Made by a program: the position numbers and the translations under genes. From the NCBI GenBank assembly GCA_013329865.1, contig DUJJ01000004.1:2108-9392 (forward strand): DNA of 7,285 nucleotides, read 5' to 3'. This document shows positions 5,727 to 7,285 of this stretch, one piece after another. Below the pieces are notes generated by a model. The model saw only the letters and a program-made list of their open reading frames with translations. It was not told the origin of the DNA and ran no database searches. The stretch comes from Candidatus Poseidoniaceae archaeon (GTDB lineage: Archaea; Thermoplasmatota; Poseidoniia; Poseidoniales; Poseidoniaceae). Position 1 is the first letter of the stretch. Every line of letters starts with the position of its first letter.

Positions 5727-7285
5727 ATGCGATTTGACGTGCTTGGTCTTATCCTCGGTTGGACTTTGATAGCGATTAGCATACCATTACTAATTTGCAG
5801 TCTAATCACAATTTGGTTAGATGATTTTGAGATGGCTGTGAGGGCGTTTCTAATTCCAATAATCATGTCGCCTACCATTGGTGTTTTAATGCTAAAGTTT
5901 GGGACTAGAAGTGACACTCCCGAGCGTCTTAGAGATCGTGAGGCATTCGCTGCAGTTGCTCTAATCTATCCAATCGTTGTATTCATTGGATTGTTTCCAT
6001 ATTGGTTAGGAGGTGTTTTTGTCGGTCCCTTTACCGCTGATGCTGCCATGGTAGATATTGCTCGAGGAGCGGTGAATTCATGGTTTGAATCCATGTCGGG
6101 TTTTACTACAACCGGGGCAACGGTAATTTCCCACAATATGAGTCCAAATTGTATCCCAGGCACTACAATTGATTGTATTAATGCCCAACCACGAGGTATT
6201 CTCTTGTGGCGCTCAATTACTCAATGGCTTGGTGGCATGGGGATAATTATGCTTGGCATGATGTTGCTGTCGCGCGTGATGGGTGGAGGTATGGCTCTTG
6301 CTCGTGCGGAACTTACCGGTCCATCGCTCTCAAGACTAAGGCCAAAATTAAAAGAAACAGCGTTTGCGTTATGGATCATTTATATTTGTTTGACGATAGT
6401 AGAAATGTTCCTACTTCATTTCGTTGGTCAGATGTCGATATTTGATGCAATCAACCACGGATTTACAACCATGGCTACAGGTGGGTTTTCTACGAGAGAT
6501 GCAAGTATTGGATACTATGATTCAATAAAAGTCGAGATAATAATTATTGCGTTTATGTTCATTGGCGGTATTAATTTCACTCTGATATGGTTCCTAATCG
6601 GTAGAGAGTTCATCAAGGCTTATGCCGATGAAGAATTTAGAACTTATTTAGTATACATTTTTACTGCTGTTTCATTCATGATGGTAGCACTAATCTCCAC
6701 AAATGTTTCTCTTGGAGACTCATTCAGACAGAGTTTGTTCCATGCTATATCAATAGGAACGTCTACTGGTTACACCACTCAAGATTACATGACTTGGCCA
6801 GTATTAACCCAATTTGTGTTAATGATTTTGATGATCGTTGGCGCATGTGCTGGGTCTACCAGTGGTGGATTAAAATTGATGAGAATAATATTGGCATTCA
6901 AGGTTGCCATGCGAGAACTTGTAAGAATTGCTCAACCTAGGAAAATAAAACAAATTAGAATGAATGGGGAAGTTGTTGAAGCACAGCAGATTGACAAAAT
7001 CGTTGGTATGTTATTCGTTTGGATCGGACTGTTTGGTATTTCTAGCATACTGTTAGCAATTCTTATGCTCGATGAATCGTTTCAGAGCATCATCGGTATT
7101 ACTGCATCATCTCTAGGTAATACAGGCCCGGCATTGGGAGCATATGGTCCTAGTAGTACTTGGTCTCCATTGAACTCTGGTGTGCTGATATTCACTTCAA
7201 TCTTGATGTGGTTTGGCAGATTAGAGTTACTTACCGTGGTTATTCTTCTTCATCCTAGAACGTGGCAAGATGAAAATAAGGAACA
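5727..7285 (+). CDS. trkH: Trk potassium uptake membrane subunit TrkH (3' end cut by window edge)
   Basis: This is the membrane K+ translocation subunit of the superfamily of K+ transporters, built from four M1-P-M2 repeats; 519 codons are visible. I translated the frame by hand and see no stop. The four pore-filter segments are GFTTTGAT (125-132), TMATGGFST (248-256), GTSTGYTT (344-351) and SLGNTGPAL (462-470), each with its key glycine (G130, G252 or G253, G348, G467). The intramembrane gate-loop motif GACAGSTSGGLK (372-383) and the late GRLELL (497-502) are also typical of TrkH. Loop 141-150 after the first filter holds two cysteines (C142, C150) that could pair outside the cell. E. coli TrkH has 483 residues, and the last visible residues (HPRTWQDENKE) already follow the final helix, so only a few are likely missing. 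It follows trkA by 2 nt and would work with that protein as a TrkAH complex. Confidence 0.95.
   Translation, partial: MRFDVLGLILGWTLIAISIPLLICSLITIWLDDFEMAVRAFLIPIIMSPTIGVLMLKFGTRSDTPERLRDREAFAAVALIYPIVVFIGLFPYWLGGVFVGPFTADAAMVDIARGAVNSWFESMSGFTTTGATVISHNMSPNCIPGTTIDCINAQPRGILLWRSITQWLGGMGIIMLGMMLLSRVMGGGMALARAELTGPSLSRLRPKLKETAFALWIIYICLTIVEMFLLHFVGQMSIFDAINHGFTTMATGGFSTRDASIGYYDSIKVEIIIIAFMFIGGINFTLIWFLIGREFIKAYADEEFRTYLVYIFTAVSFMMVALISTNVSLGDSFRQSLFHAISIGTSTGYTTQDYMTWPVLTQFVLMILMIVGACAGSTSGGLKLMRIILAFKVAMRELVRIAQPRKIKQIRMNGEVVEAQQIDKIVGMLFVWIGLFGISSILLAILMLDESFQSIIGITASSLGNTGPALGAYGPSSTWSPLNSGVLIFTSILMWFGRLELLTVVILLHPRTWQDENKE

Noticed and set aside
6206..6445. Plus-strand open frame of 79 codons overlapping trkH
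   Set aside because: It is in another frame of trkH. The trkH frame stays open from 5727 to the window end and carries all four filter motifs.

Overview
The window looks like archaeal chromosome, most likely from a Thermoplasmatota-type lineage such as the marine group II (Poseidoniales-like) euryarchaea. The support is an SRP54 N-terminus directly downstream of a Get3/ArsA-family ATPase, sparse Shine-Dalgarno use combined with TATA-like elements about 40-50 nt upstream of the first genes of each unit, and a cytosolic zinc-ribbon fused to an exported domain. The lineage is inferred from protein character and layout; there is no rRNA to confirm it. Base composition is moderately AT-rich and looks even across the window. 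I see no mobile elements, tRNAs, rRNAs or CRISPR repeats.

Left part (1-1756, minus strand): a Get3-like ATPase with a C-terminal HSP20-like (alpha-crystallin) domain is followed 30 nt later by the SRP54 gene, which runs off the left edge. The two probably form one transcription unit. SRP54 handles co-translational targeting. Get3-family ATPases handle, or are related to, post-translational targeting of membrane proteins, so this unit looks like a protein-targeting cluster.

Centre (1757-2628): a 92-nt divergent intergenic region carries a near-symmetric TATA-like element and a 17-nt near-perfect palindrome. It drives the Get3-like gene leftward and, rightward, an unrecognised polytopic membrane protein with a strongly basic C-terminal tail.

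Right part (2724-7285, plus strand): a tight three-gene unit with gaps of 4 and 2 nt. The first gene encodes a zinc-ribbon/single-TM/extracytoplasmic transglutaminase-like protein. The next is trkA, a duplicated RCK regulator with a TTG start and a Shine-Dalgarno overlapping the previous stop. The last is trkH, the K+ translocating subunit, with all four pore-filter segments visible and only its extreme C-terminus cut by the window edge. TrkA and TrkH together form a Trk-type potassium uptake system. Why a transglutaminase-like surface protein is coupled to it is not known from the sequence and is the most curious point of the window.
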